This document shows positions 11,746 to 24,386 of a stretch of 64,000 nt of DNA, piece by piece. Position 1 is the stretch's first letter, and each line of letters opens with the position of its first letter. The position numbers were made by a program, and so were the translations under genes. Source of the stretch: Dryococelus australis (lineage: Eukaryota > Arthropoda > Insecta > Phasmatodea > Phasmatidae). The notes under the pieces were generated by a model. The model made no database searches and was not told where the DNA came from. It worked only from the letters and a program-made list of their open reading frames with translations. Location: contig CM057009.1 in NCBI GenBank assembly GCA_029891345.1, forward strand, positions 287,318,966 through 287,382,965, written 5' to 3'.

Positions 11746-12540
11746 TACGCAGAAATAATGTGAGCAAAATAAATGTAGAGTGTTGGCTTTAGGGCGCACT
11801 GGACAGCTTGCTATGCAGTTTACCATTGTCGCCGCCGTTTGGAGTGTGTGCTGTCGAGACTGGTGTAATCCACTGTCCTGTTTATACTGGAATTCCCACT
11901 GGGGTTAACACCAGAATATGAGTCGAGGCTACCTGCTACTGTCACGGCTGGTAAGGCCTGACCAAACGGTAAAGACTACTAACACACAAATGGATATCAC
12001 AGCATTGGTGGAACACTGAACTGTTAACCGTACAATGATGACTAGAGGTATCGCAAAGATCAATCCTGAAAGAGAAGGTAAAATTGCGAGTAAAGTAGTA
12101 ATAAGAAATAACTGAAATTACTATTTAAACAGGACGTAAACTAAGTTCAAATCCTTTTGTAAAGAAAATATTACTTGAGAATTTCTGATTATCTGCAGCT
12201 GGGTATGGATATGTCGTCCTTAGATGGAAGTATTGTGGCTCTATTTCGAATGCATGCCATTTAGTGTTGTAGTATATTTGGCACCTGCAAATCATTCAAA
12301 ATTCAATTAATTTTGTTTATTTGCGTATTATTTTTTTCTGGTTTTAAGGTGCAGTTAAATCATGGTTTCCTTTTCTTCAGATGGTCCCATTACAACTCCT
12401 CTTCCCTGGGTTCAATTTCATTCTTAATTACAATGAACACAATAGTAGATATATAATGGGGGTTCTGACACACATATTATGAGTCAAGCTGAAGGGAGAG
12501 GGGAGGGTGGTCGTGGGATCCAGGGCGCCATCTTGGAATT
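11746..12540. other. No gene seen; moderately GC-richer patch at 11790-11960
   Basis: A less AT-rich patch around 11790-11960 could be an element remnant or an untranslated exon. Nothing in it identifies which. Confidence 0.3.
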
Positions 12541-12544
12541 CACT

Positions 12545-12667
12545 ATTTCCCCTCACAATTTTTCTTTTTTTTTCCCATTTTCCCCTCAAAATTTCCGGTT
12601 TTTCCTTAAAAATTTCCCCTTTTCCTTAAAAATTTCCCATTTTTACCTCAAAATTTTCGATTTTCCA
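12545..12667. repeat. T-rich minisatellite (tttcccctcaaaattt unit)
   Basis: Imperfect ~20-bp units built from tttcccc + tcaaaattt. A related stretch occurs at 61081-61180. Low-complexity; the open frame across it is an artefact. Confidence 0.7.
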
Positions 12668-12914
12668 AAACTTTGTGAAAAATTACTCTGTCGTCGTTGT
12701 TGCTGATGTAACTCCTGAATGCGGCTGAGATACCGCGAAACTCAGATGCAGTCAGGAGTTGACAAAATAAAATTAATTTAATAGTTATTGTATAAAATTA
12801 AATATATTTTTATAATTAAAAAGTTTAAAGACGTAAGTATTAAGTGTTATATATCACCGTACTCATATTTTCACGGCACATACGATAAAGATGTCAGACC
12901 ACCTTTCTGTGTCG

Positions 12915-13095
12915 AATTTTTTATGCTCGATCTTTCCATCTTGTTTTTCCTGCTCTATAATTCCAACCTGTTTATTCATGCTTTATCATTCCATATAGAT
13001 TTTTCCTGCTCTATTATTCCATCCTGATTTTTCATGCTTTATCATTCCATTTTATTTTTTCATGCTCTATCATTCTGTATTTTTTATGCTATATA
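12915..13095. repeat. 29-bp minisatellite, about six units
   Basis: Units of the form tttttcatgctctatcattc + catc repeat at about 29-bp spacing (starts near 12944, 12972, 13001, 13029, 13058). A CT-rich tract of about 90 bp (13107-13195) follows immediately. Confidence 0.75.
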
Positions 13096-13106
13096 AATTC
13101 ATGTTG

Positions 13107-13195
13107 GCTCTCTTGCTCTCTCTTGTCTCACTAATTCATTCTATTTCTCTCTCGCTCTCTTTCCTTTCACTCTCTTGCCTCTCCTGTTCGTTAGA
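13107..13195. repeat. CT-rich low-complexity tract
   Basis: Polypyrimidine-rich run made of tctctct / ctctttcc motifs adjoining the 29-bp array. Confidence 0.7.
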
Positions 13196-13669
13196 TTATA
13201 CGCATTCACGGTCATCTTGTATATTTACAACCAAAAAAATTCCAGCGACGCCATATTTGATTAAGCCTCTGGCATTAATTCCACTAGCCAACTTTCGGAC
13301 GTTCTTTTTAGTCTGATACACCTCTTTCACCCTTATCGACATCGGCATGCATAGTGCCATAAGGTTTAACCTGGGAAGAGAGTGTCGGAGGCGAGGTTGT
13401 TATAAATAATTACGCTTGTTCGCCCTTATCGACTATCACCTAATAGTTAGTATCGGTCATTTTTGGATTAAGATTATCATAATGTGTAAGAATATATTTA
13501 TTAATTTTTTACAAAACAAACGTAACCATGGTCATCTTGAATTTGAGTAAACATAGAAGCAATCTTTATTTTATTTTTAAAATAATTATATAACCACTCT
13601 GTCCACCAAACACAACGCATCGCCTGTCTTAAAACAGGGAATTTTTTGGAGTTATGCCATTTCTGACTA

Positions 13670-14130
13670 CGTCAATTATGAATTGATGCCCTTTTGTAAT
13701 TATACTCATAATTTCCGAACCGTTGATACTATAAGGATCAATTTCATTACATATACACCGTATCCTATATCCGTCATGGTGGTTAGAGCATTTAATCCCT
13801 ATAGCCTTTCTGACAAGGTCAATTTTGAGTTAAACTCTTTAAATAAATGTACTCATATTTCCTGAGCCATTGATAATATGCTAATCAAATTCATAACAAT
13901 GACACCGTACCCGACATACATAATGTTAAGATTATTTAGGCCCTAAACCCTTTCAGGCAAACGTTTAATTTGAGTTAAGCATTTTTGTAATTTCAAAACA
14001 TCGAAACGATGCTCAAGAAACTCATAACATAGACATCATAGCCGATATTCAGTATAATGTTAAGGGCATTTAGGACCTAAACCTTTTCTGACAAGGTCAA
14101 TTTTATATTTAAGCCCTTTTAAAAACATAG
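13670..14130 (+). repeat. ~140-bp satellite S140, about three units
   Basis: The phrases 'tctgacaaggtcaatttt', 'actcataatttcc' and 'aatgttaagggcatttagg' recur with a mean spacing near 140 bp (13811, 13954, 14089). A second short array of the same family lies at 15805-16165. The open frame at 13683-13865 is a repeat by-product. Confidence 0.7.
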
Positions 14131-14179
14131 TTAGTCATAAACTCACCAAGTACATGCTCATCAAGGACATATTTACCAA

Positions 14180-15005
14180 TATAATTGTATTTCATTTCCG
14201 ATTTTAACCTAATTCTAATTGTGACTTGGGTAGATGCTAGGGGTATTTAATTTAATGTTAATTTCAGATTTTGGTGTTCGATCCTCGGTCAGGGCACATA
14301 TAATTATTTCATTTCCTATTTTTACCAAATTTTATTTGTGAGTTGGGTATGTGCTAGGGATAATTAACGTAATTTTAATTTCGGATTTTGGAGTTCGACC
14401 TTGGTCAGGACACATAAAATTATTTCATTTCCGATTTTAAAGAATTTTATTTGGTATTTGTGTAGGTGCTAGGGATAATTAATGTAATGTTATTTTCGGA
14501 TTTTGGTGTTCGATCCTTGGTGAGGACATATAATATTATTTCGTTTCGGATTTAAAAAAAATATTTTGCGAGTTGGTTAGGTGGAAGGGATAGATAATGT
14601 AATGTTAATTACGGATTTTTGAGTTTGATCATCGGTCAGGGCATGTAATATTATTTTATTACCCATTTTAACAAAATATTATTTGTGACTTTTGTATGTG
14701 CTAAAGATAATTAATTTTAATGTTAATTTTGGATTTTGGAGTTCGATCCTTGGGCAGGGCACATAATATTATTTTATTTCCGATTTTAACCAAATTTTAT
14801 TAATGATTTGGGTAGGTGGTAAGGGTAATTAATGTAATATTAATTTCGGGTTTTTGAGTGCGATTTTTTGGTCAGGCAATGTAATATTATTTAATTTATG
14901 ATTTTAATCCAATTTTATTAGTGATTTGGGTAGTTGCTAGGCTTTCTTAATGCCATGGTAATTGAGAATTATCGATTTCGAGTCTCGGTCATAACACCTA
15001 ATATT
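14180..15005 (+). repeat. ~116-bp satellite S116 with a box-B-like motif in each unit, about seven units
   Basis: Spacing of the 'gtgctaggga'-type phrase is about 115, 115, 117, 119 and 117 bp (starts near 14351, 14466, 14581, 14698, 14817, 14934). Most units carry a phrase like 'ggagttcgatccttgg', close to the tRNA T-arm / Pol III box B consensus GGTTCGANTCC. It is followed by a cagggcacataatattat phrase. No coding potential. Confidence 0.8.
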
Positions 15006-15009
15006 ATTT

Positions 15010-15800
15010 TATATCTGAATAAAAAGATTTAGTTTTATTGTATATTCCTGCTTCTATTAATTAATGTAATGTTATTTTTGGACGACTGAGATCGATTGCC
15101 AGGGGACACACTTCATAGTTTAAAAAAATTAATTTGGGAAATGCGTTTTTGCGTAATCACTTACGATCGCTGTCTTTCGTATTACCTGATTAGTGTACAC
15201 TGCTTAACTCACGTGTTAACTATCGAAGGTCGACAATGGTGGAGAATGCAGTTATATGATGTAATCGTGGGAAAAAACATAATCGTGAAAATCCATACCT
15301 GCATAAACATGCAATGAATTTTTGTTAGGTATGCACGTACACACATGAATAATACACAACTACTCATTCACCAAAATATTATATCCTCTCAGCAAAACAG
15401 CCAAACTTCAACTGTCATATAACTTTTCATTTGTTTCAAAATTTGATATTAGAAATATTTATTATTATTAATTGTGGAAGGTATTACATTTACACTATGC
15501 TAGCATTCACTATACAGACATATCAAGTATGCACATTATATGTAGATATAAAAATGTCCACTTTCGAGGAACTACAGCTCACCGTAATCATATGTTTATG
15601 ACAAATTTTAAAGCGAAAAAAGGTCCTGCTTTATTTCTATCAGGTCAACGAACCCTGACAGGAAGAAACAATTGTGTATGAGGTTTCAACATATACCAAT
15701 AACCACAGACAGAATATTTCAATGAATTACTCTGATATAAAATTTCTTCATGTAACAGCAAAACATACACACACATCAACCCCATCAACAAACAAGACTA
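15010..15800. other. AT-rich DNA, no gene seen
   Basis: Open frames at 15096-15317 and 15472-15681 show no known domain and no codon signal. Treated as chance. Confidence 0.35.
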
Positions 15801-15804
15801 CAAG

Positions 15805-16165
15805 GTCAAACACACATAAAGCCCTTTTATAAGCATACTAACTCATAATTTCCCATATATCAAAACTACAAACATCGAATTCATAACTTAGGCTTCGTAT
15901 CCGAAATCCAACAAAATAGTAAAGTAATTTAGGCCTTATGCCCATTCTGACAAGGTCAATTAAGCCTTAATACCTTTTGTAAGCATACTGACTCATAATT
16001 TCCCATGCACCTAAGCCACAGTCATAAAATTCATAACACACACATCAACCCCAACAACAAACAAGACTAAAAGTTCAAATGCACCTAAAGTACTTTTATA
16101 ACCACACTAACTCATAGTTTCCCATATACCAAAGTTACATGCATCAGTTCCATAACACACACACT
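15805..16165 (+). repeat. Satellite S140, second array
   Basis: Two to two and a half diverged units: 'actcataatttcccat', 'tctgacaaggtcaatt' and 'cttttataagcatact' match 13670-14130 in the same orientation. It is separated from that array by satellite S116 and about 0.8 kb of unique sequence. Confidence 0.65.
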
Positions 16166-19100
16166 CACTCAACTCATTTGCACATACCATATCAAGCAAT
16201 TGCAAAACCCCATACCATCAAACTTTACAATCAAAACTAAATACTTGAAATCTATATTAACATATCATACAACTCAAATGAACAAAACTTACAAAAAGAG
16301 TCACCATCATAATATGGCACCACTTCCAACTATATTGCTACGAACATAACACCCAACTTGCAAAACCCCTAGCACATTTGTTTGATTACTAGCCTCATGT
16401 TTTCATCCACTGAGGTTTCCTGCTCCACGTTTATGAAACAACAGTAGAGTGAAAGAATGCGAGTAGAAATGTTGTTCTATGTTGCTTCATTAACTGATTA
16501 TTTTAGATTTTAGATTTTACAGCAAGTATTTACTGGATGGTGATCATTCTGGTAAGAAATTAGCCAGACCACATATGCCTATTGGAGTCTGGAAATACTC
16601 TCTGAGTTTAAAGGAGCAATGACAAGGAGTGTTTTGTTTATGAAACTAAACACGCCTTGTTCTTGCTTCATAAAACGCTTATTTTACTTTCATTGAATCG
16701 TTATCTCGCTACTAAGCAGGAACCATTGCTGTTTACAGTTCAGTTAACTTGATTCCCAGCTCACGCGAATTTTCACATGCGGGAAGATTTAGTAGCATTT
16801 AGTGCTACGTCTGGAGAAGTACAGAACAAAGTAAATGTATTATACTAAGTGGCTGATCACTTCAGGGGTTCTTTTACAGTTGAAATTGCTGCCATCCCAT
16901 ATTTTTAAGAGAACGTTGATGCAAAACGAAGTTAACCGAAAATTTAATGATTAGTAATTTTTAAATTATTAAAAAATCCCACAATTTGAATGTGTGGAGT
17001 TCTTATACTTGTGGTTCTATAATATATAGACGTTATGCAATAAATAATTAGTACAGAACGTTTTCTTGATATATTAGATCGTTCAATACCATTTTAATAC
17101 TATAGATAATATAAATTTTATTGTTATTTTAGTAAATATAATGTATATTCATTGCATTAGCAATTAAAATAATAAATTAATGTCTCAATGCATGGACAAA
17201 ATTATTTACAGAATGAGTGTAAGTTTGCATGACTAATGGTATCACCGCACTAATGTAACCTGGTAAATGTCAAGAAAACAAATGAGTCAAACAAAGGCTT
17301 CCTTGATTTGTTCAGGAACAATTGAATATGCAATGGAAAGCATGCATTTTGACAGATTTCGTCAGTTCTAAAATTATTGCTCATTTTAATACTATTTTTT
17401 CATTAATTTTATATCAGGTATTATAAATATTTAGTTCATTATAATTAATAAATTAAAAATAATATTTTGAAGATAACTTTTTGTGAGCAAAAATTGTGGA
17501 CCTGACTTAATTTGTCAAAACGTTTATTTACTTACAACATTTAAAACAAAGAACGAAAGGAATACAATATTTCGTAATCATTACATAAAATTTGTTCATC
17601 TTTTGAAGGTATACTCGATTAATACAATTTTATTTAGTCTTTAACTAAACTGGTATTAATGCACCTTTTAAATTTAAAATATGTTTACTTTATTTTGTTT
17701 CGTAGTCTCTGCTCCGCGAAGCATACATTAATAAGATTAATTGTTTCCATTAACAACCAAAACGTTACAGCGTTATAGGCGAAAGGATAGTTTACTTGAA
17801 TATACATGTCTGTTATAGGGTTCACTGTGTCAATAAATTTCGCGATAAATATTAGGGGCAAAATATAACTAAAAAGTGTATTGGTACGGTTTCTACTCAA
17901 GTTCAACTCAACTTTCTCATGTTATACAAAATAAGTTAAATAGCTGGACGATAGTGTGACACTTTCGTTTTCCCGCCCTCCTAAAATAATAACGTAGAAA
18001 GAAATATTGCTTTTTTTTTTTAGATGAATGTTTTATAATTTAGCTTGTATGAAATTTAGATTTATTGGTTTGTAGCCCAAAAAAAAAACATATGCATTGA
18101 AGAAAATATAGTGTATATATTTCGTAGCGTAATCTTTCTAGCATGAGTAAATATTTTGACCTGAGTATTGAAAGAGTGTGTTGGCTGCAAATGCGCTGTG
18201 GACAACCGTGGAAGCTAGGTGGGTGTACTTTACTTCTCAGAAAGATGTCGTACCTGCCTGAAGGAAACCACAATGACCATTACCTCCTGCTATCTGCTAA
18301 TCCCACCACTTGTCAACACACTTGCCCGCCTTCAGACCTTCTGTAATCCCGCTGGCTGAGGTAGCGGGTAGAATACTGGCCTGCCACTGCTCGCGTTTCC
18401 TCTCAGAAAACACTGCTGTGAAATAGGTCTCCTGGATGATTATATAACTTGCTGCTTGTTTCTGCAGTTGACATAGCCTCCTCTCTTTACATCGACAGTG
18501 TGTGTGTAATGTATCAGGCGATTAGTTTACTATTACTGCGTCCATCTCAATCGTTACTGACATTTTCAAAACACACTGAATCTGCAATAGGTCAACTGGT
18601 GTGCATATGCATACATTTTAATTAATTATCACACAACTGTAATATTTAAGGTACAGTAATAAATATAATAGATTAATAGAAGAATTGTTCATTATCATTG
18701 GGGAATTTTCTATGGGGATTTCAACCTATGAAGGTTTAATGGCATGTCAGTTTTAACAGAATTTTTTTAAACTTATAAGTTTAAAATTTAATGTTAATTA
18801 ATGTAAACTTCAGTACAAAATAATAATGTTACGAATTAGCGTGCATGGTTTGATTAAGAAACTCGAAAAAAAAGAACCTATGAAACGCGTATAAAAAACT
18901 ACTTTTCCGCAACATGTATTATTGTGTCTTTCTTTGTTGACATCCCCGTTTCACATCCCTACGTTGCAGGTAGTAATTGAGCTTTGAACTGATAGGTTTT
19001 TGTACGACTCGTTATAATTTACTATTCATTACGGCGTGCGCTTTTATTTTATGTTATATATTTAGGTATTTTATTTCAATATTTAAATCATCGAAGTTTC

Positions 19101-22005
19101 TAACTATCAGTTTTTGTCACTTGTATTGTTTTTAATACCACTAAGCCAATATTTTTGCAAAAATCAATTATTTTATCACGTGAATTTAGCTGTATGCCAT
19201 GATTTTGTAGTTAGCACTAAAATATATCCTCACTACTGGCAAGAATTGTCTGGAAATAAAAGCCAGTATAAACAATTTAAATATAGAACAAACATATTGC
19301 CAATAAACAGTAAGTTTCTCAATTATATCTAAAAGTTTTCTCCGTGAACCATTGCGACAAATTATGGGGAAATGTGGTCTAACTATTCCTTTTGAATAGC
19401 TAGTCTCCTTGAAAGCGATAGAGAAACATGTTATAAAAAAAGTACTTTTGGGACAGTATTCTTGGTTATTTTATTATTTTATAGGGTTGCGTAGGCACTC
19501 AACTATGATACGGAGAACCTGCGTCACAATAAAATTATGAGGTGCCACTCTTTCGCTATGTGTGCTGCTGGGTCTGCAAAACGGCTCCACTGAGTGTATA
19601 ACTACGACACAGCGACTATTTGTTTAACTTTGGCATGCAGAACACTTTTCTGTCGAAAACGAGATCCATAACGCATTATGAATAATTTCTACATAATTAA
19701 GTTTACATCCCCAGCTGTTACTAACACAGGATCTGTTGTCAGTGAGACACTGTTTCATACCACTACTGACGCATATCGCCCCACCTACAATAGTGCTTTG
19801 TTTCCTGGAATATACACATTTCTTTGTTGCATGTTCACGAGACTGAAACGTCCTCAGTACTAGAGCGAGGCCAAATGTCGTGTATACAATTATTTTCTAC
19901 GTATTTTTTGACAATGCTCTGGCAGATTTTTCGATCTATTTCATACTAGTCTGTATATACCCACTGTCTGTTCTTGGGAAAATTAGTTTCTGTAGATACT
20001 GAAAGGTAAACATAGCCTATGTTATACGCCTCCATCTGCATCGTTGCGAATTATAATGTTTATTGTTAGTTCTGAATCCTTATTGCAAACGCTTGTTTAC
20101 TATACACTGCGGTTTTGATGACTTCAGTAAAAAGTTAATTTAAATCTTAATATTTTATTATAGGGCCTATAGAAAAGCTTTCCTCTCACTGTATCAGGGC
20201 TTTCGAAAAAGCGTGTGTTCCGTTACTGCATTATACATACTTTTGTAATAATTTGTTTCAGTGTGTCATCACTATGCGCTATTCTTTCTCGAACGAACAT
20301 TAACTCTTCTCTTTAAAGATTTGATAAATGTTTCTTATCCTTCAAGAATTAATAGTATTACTGAAATACCTTTACAGATAGTGTTTAGTAAATTGACCGC
20401 CATTTATTGATCACAGGTTAGCTGAAGTCCCTTTTTGAATATGAGAATGACCTTAGTATATTTCAAAACAACAATAACATTAATTTATTTGGCGATATAT
20501 TAAACACCGTATTTAATCAAAATTCGTCGTTGTTCTTCATTGTCTGTTTGTCAGAAATTCGTCGAATCCTAAGACAGATATTAAAAGGAATGCACTTTTG
20601 TCAGCTGTAGTTAAACCGATATGCAATTAAATCATGGTGGCGCTCGTATAAAACTGTGTTAATAATTTTGTAAATGTGCAATGGCGATATTAAAACAATG
20701 TTAAAGTTCCCGTAGTATAATTTTAAAAATTCGCAAGAATGTGCGACTTTTATATCATTGCAGAAATCTCTTTAAAAACAAATACCATTACTACTGAACT
20801 CTATAGGCCTGTGCTTTTCGTTCTTTGGTTATTAACAATAGCTATTATGGGCTTGTTTTATGTTTTATTTTCAGGTTCTGCGTTTTGCAACAATTTAGCT
20901 CTGCAAAGGCGTATGTCCGCAATAATAAAATTTAGTTTAACTATTCATCGCTATTGCAGAAGTCATTAGGACAAAACAGTATTACAGTTCCTACAATAGC
21001 ACAATTTTTTTTATTGTGTTCAAAATAATGCAGATTAGGCCAAAATTGTCACTCATGCCTAAAAATAAAATTTCAAGGCGTACTTAGCAGTTTAGTTACA
21101 CTTAATGAGAATATTTTTAAAGTATCATAAAAAGTCTAACATAAAATTAATAAGAATTTAGATCAACAGATATTCTGAAAAAAAAATTATAACTGTAAGT
21201 TTCACTCCTATATCCTGTCAGTGAACACTTCACTTACAGACAGGACAACTACGCGACATTAAAAAACTCCTTAGAATTACAAAGAGAGCAAATTCATTCG
21301 ATCACAGTGACACCCAGTTAATGTAAACGTTCAGTTTGACAATCAATAACGGAAATCACTGTCCAGGCACCTTCGTTTTTTATATTAGGAATGCAGTAGG
21401 TGAACTGCTTAATGAGAAGTCGCCAGAAGGAAATATAATAATTCATTACCAGATATTTAATATTCAGTTTTCCAAAAAACTAGTGAAATCATACATTGGA
21501 AGAGTACTTCTTAGTAATAAAATAATGACTACATTAAGTGTAAGTGAACGTTTACAGCTGGTTAGATGTAAAAGAGTGCCTATAGGGCTCAATCTCTGAC
21601 AGCATAAATAAAAAATTAAATAAATAAAACATATATGTATAAGTCACATGCACATGTATTCTTGTTTTCTTTTTTGTTACCGGATCACAAATATTTATGC
21701 TTTTCAGTCTTCCTGTACTCTGTACACTCTATTTATCGAAAATAAAGAGGGAGGAAGCTGCCTACCAACTGACTATCGCAGATCTCTTCTGTGAATAGGA
21801 AATTGTTGTCAACTATGCTTATTAAATGAATTAGGGTGTAACAGGGCATTTCATCTTTTTCGAAGTCGGGCGCGAATCCTGCGATACGATTTTGATTAAC
21901 ATATTTCAATAAGTTTAGTTATAGAGGCTATGTATGTCTGTACTATGGTCTAAGACAAAGTACAATATTCGTAGTCGCTCGCAAGTAAAACCTACGATTC
22001 GAATT
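16166..22005. other. Long AT-rich intergenic stretch, no gene recognised
   Basis: About 5.8 kb with only short open frames (the longest, at 21336-21599, is 87 codons) and no recognisable domains, tRNA-like sequences or terminal repeats. A GC-richer patch at 18150-18430 includes a weak box-A-like phrase (ctggctgaggtagcggg) but no box B. An exon of a host gene cannot be excluded by eye. Confidence 0.35.
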
Positions 22006-22009
22006 TGGT

Positions 22010-22985
22010 GACTCTGAATTCATCTGTTCGAAAATGGTGGCTACATATGTCTATAAAAGACCCTAGAGCATGATGGCTTATACCGATCTGTTTTAGGACT
22101 CAAGAAATAAATAAAACTCGGTTCAAAATTGGCTGGAAGATATGACTATAAAATAACTTAAGGCATAATGGCATATATAATCTCATTGGTGGTCATAAGC
22201 ATTTTCTAATATTCAATTTTAATGTCTGAAAGTCTCTCGCCTCGCAAATGGTAGCTAAGTATGCTTATAAATTTAACTATGGCATAATGGTCTGTATAGG
22301 CTTGTTAGGGTTCGTAAGCATTGCCTACAATTCAATTTTGATGTCTCTAAGTCTTTTGGCTTGGAAATGATGGCGAAGTATGCATATAAATTTAACTATG
22401 GCATAATGATCTGTGTCGGCTTGATGGGGTTCGTAAGCATTATCTACAATTCAATTTGGATGTGTCTAAGTATATCGGTTCGGAAATGGTGGCCAAGTAT
22501 GCTTATAAATTTAGCTATGACATAATTGTCTGCATCGGCTTGTTGGGGTTCGTAAGCATTGCCTACAATTCAATTTTGGTGTCTCTAAGTCTATCGGTTC
22601 CGAAATGGTAACCAGGTATGGTCATAAAATTTGCTATGGCATAGTGGTCTATATCGGCTTGTTGGGTCTCGGAAGCATTAACTACAACTCAATTTTAGGT
22701 TTATCGGTTCGGAAATGGAGATCAGGTATGCTTATAAATATGCCTTAGACATACTGGCCTATTTCAGTTTGTAGTAGGTCGTATGCATTACTTAAGGCTC
22801 GATTTTGATGTCTCTTAGTCTGTCTATTCCGAAATGGTGGTCATATATACTTATAAAATTTCCGAAGACATAATGGCCTAAAGCAGCCGTAATATATGAT
22901 TATAAGATGACTTAAGGCCTAATGGCCTATATTAGCTTGTTGATGTAGTAAGCATTACCTAACATTCAATTTTGGCGATATATAA
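22010..22985 (+). repeat. ~119-bp satellite, about eight units
   Basis: The phrase 'ggcataatgg' and relatives occur near 22281, 22400, 22520 and 22639, giving a period of 119-120 bp. Each unit also carries a cggcttgttggggttcgtaa-type phrase, attcaattttgatgtctcta and a cggttcggaaatggt-type phrase. The same family lies in the opposite orientation at 2910-3290. Central units look most alike and edge units decay. Confidence 0.8.
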
Positions 22986-23105
22986 AATTAAAAAAATGAA
23001 ATATATAGGACTTACATATAACGGTACTAATCAAACCAAACACGAAGAGAGTTCACAGCGAAACTATATGACATAAGAAATATATTTTTCTCTCTCAACT
23101 TAAAC

Positions 23106-23190
23106 GTGGCGTGGTATCTCAGATGGCAATGCAACGGCCTGGAGTTGAAGTGTGCGGGAGTTCAATCTCGGTTACCTGCGAACATTTTTT
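23106..23190 (+). repeat. tRNA-like SINE head (boxes A and B)
   Basis: 'ggtatctcagatggcaatgc' supplies a box-A-like element and 'ggagttcaatctcgg', about 45 bp on, a box-B-like one. This is the spacing found inside tRNA-derived SINEs. No tail could be delimited, so it may be a truncated SINE or a tRNA pseudogene. Confidence 0.5.
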
Positions 23191-23299
23191 AACTTTTTTA
23201 AATTACGGTATATTGCACAATATAAATAGTAAACTATCATAAATATGTTTATTTTTGTAATTATTTTCCTTCAATTAATAAAAGCAATATTTAATTCAC

Positions 23300-23475
23300 C
23301 ACTGCAGTCGGTCGTCACTTATTCAATCGGTGAAATTGTTTCTCGTCAGAAATTCAATCAGTGAAATTTTTCCACTGAAACAATCAGCGGTTTTCCACTT
23401 ATTCTAAGTGGAGCCATTTTCACTGATTAGAGTAGTGGAATTTCACTGTGAATCAGTGGTTTCCCACTGATTCTA
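23300..23475. repeat. Cluster of AATCAGTG / CACTGATT dyad motifs
   Basis: Within 175 bp about ten instances of tcagtg or cactga occur in both orientations (caatcagtgaaat, ccactgaaac, ttcactgatt, aatcagtgg, ccactgattc). This gives many possible short hairpins. It may be a decayed inverted-repeat element; no regulatory role can be shown. Confidence 0.5.
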
Positions 23476-23504
23476 ATTTAGAGCGTAGGGAAAACGTAAC
23501 CATA

Positions 23505-23642
23505 TAAAATAATGTTTTAATTTGTAAACCGATTAAAAAGGTGTAATGACGATTTTAATTCGAAACATAATACACAGTAGTGTGCCCCGAACTTTAGAGG
23601 TTAGATTATCGCAAACATAAGACTTAAGGAATCATGACACTG
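23505..23642 (+). repeat. Dispersed ~135-bp repeat D, copy 1
   Basis: Starts near 'ttttaatttgtaaaccgatt' and runs to 'aatcatgacac', aligning almost base for base with 33419-33550 in the same orientation (high identity by eye). Non-coding; perhaps part of an LTR or other longer element. Confidence 0.75.
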
Positions 23643-24124
23643 AAGTGACTACATCGTGATGTGTTGAGCCAGCTTCCTCCAAGCTGAGATATCTCCTCAG
23701 AAAACTAAAGCTTCTTACACAATAGGAAACTATAGAATTTGAATTTACATTTCCTCTCCTCTGCCGAAAGCACCAATACGCAATAGAATTGTCAAGTCAG
23801 AGTTCAGACAATTGAACATCGTTTCTGGGAGCTTAGTAAAAATGTGTATCTTGTTATGAAAATAATTATGATAATATCCAGGAATGCATTTTACGTACCT
23901 TTTTTTAAAAAAAATAGGCTTAACATTTATATTAGAAGTTTATTTGAAAAGAAAAAACTCATTTGTTTTCTTCATGAAAATATGTAAATTCATATATTTC
24001 CTCTTCACATTATATTCATTTGCCATTTTTTTAATTTAACAAGATCTTCGTATAATATACCGAGAAAAAAATCGCGCTACAGTAAAATATCGCACTTTCC
24101 ACGTAACCTGTGTTAGATTCTCAA

Positions 24125-24300
24125 CAAAATGGCTGCTTGACTTTGACTTTAATTTTCAACTTTTCGAAATCGTGAAGTCAAGAGTTCTTGACTTTACCTT
24201 TGACAGTTCCATTGTGCCAAGCTCCATAAGAATCAACATGTTCGGAAAGCAAACGTAAAGTCAAATGTTAAAGTCAAATGTTAAAGTTTTTAATTTTGTA
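24125..24300. repeat. Inverted-repeat element rich in GACTTT / AAAGTC
   Basis: Left arm 'ttgactttgactttaatttt' (24137) and a right arm containing 'aaagtcaaatgt' twice in tandem (13-bp spacing, about 24257-24290), then aaagtttttaatttt, are roughly inverted copies about 110 bp apart. It looks like a small foldback element or MITE; target duplication not identified. Confidence 0.4.
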
Positions 24301-24386
24301 AGGGCCTTAAAACGCCCTCTGGTTGCCGCCATGTCTCGTCCAACATCCCCCTTCCCAGGTCCGCCAACTTCTAGTTAAATAAACAT

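Noticed and set aside
18330-18420. Possible tRNA-derived sequence (ctggctgaggtagcggg)
   Set aside because: Only a weak box A; no box B within the expected distance.
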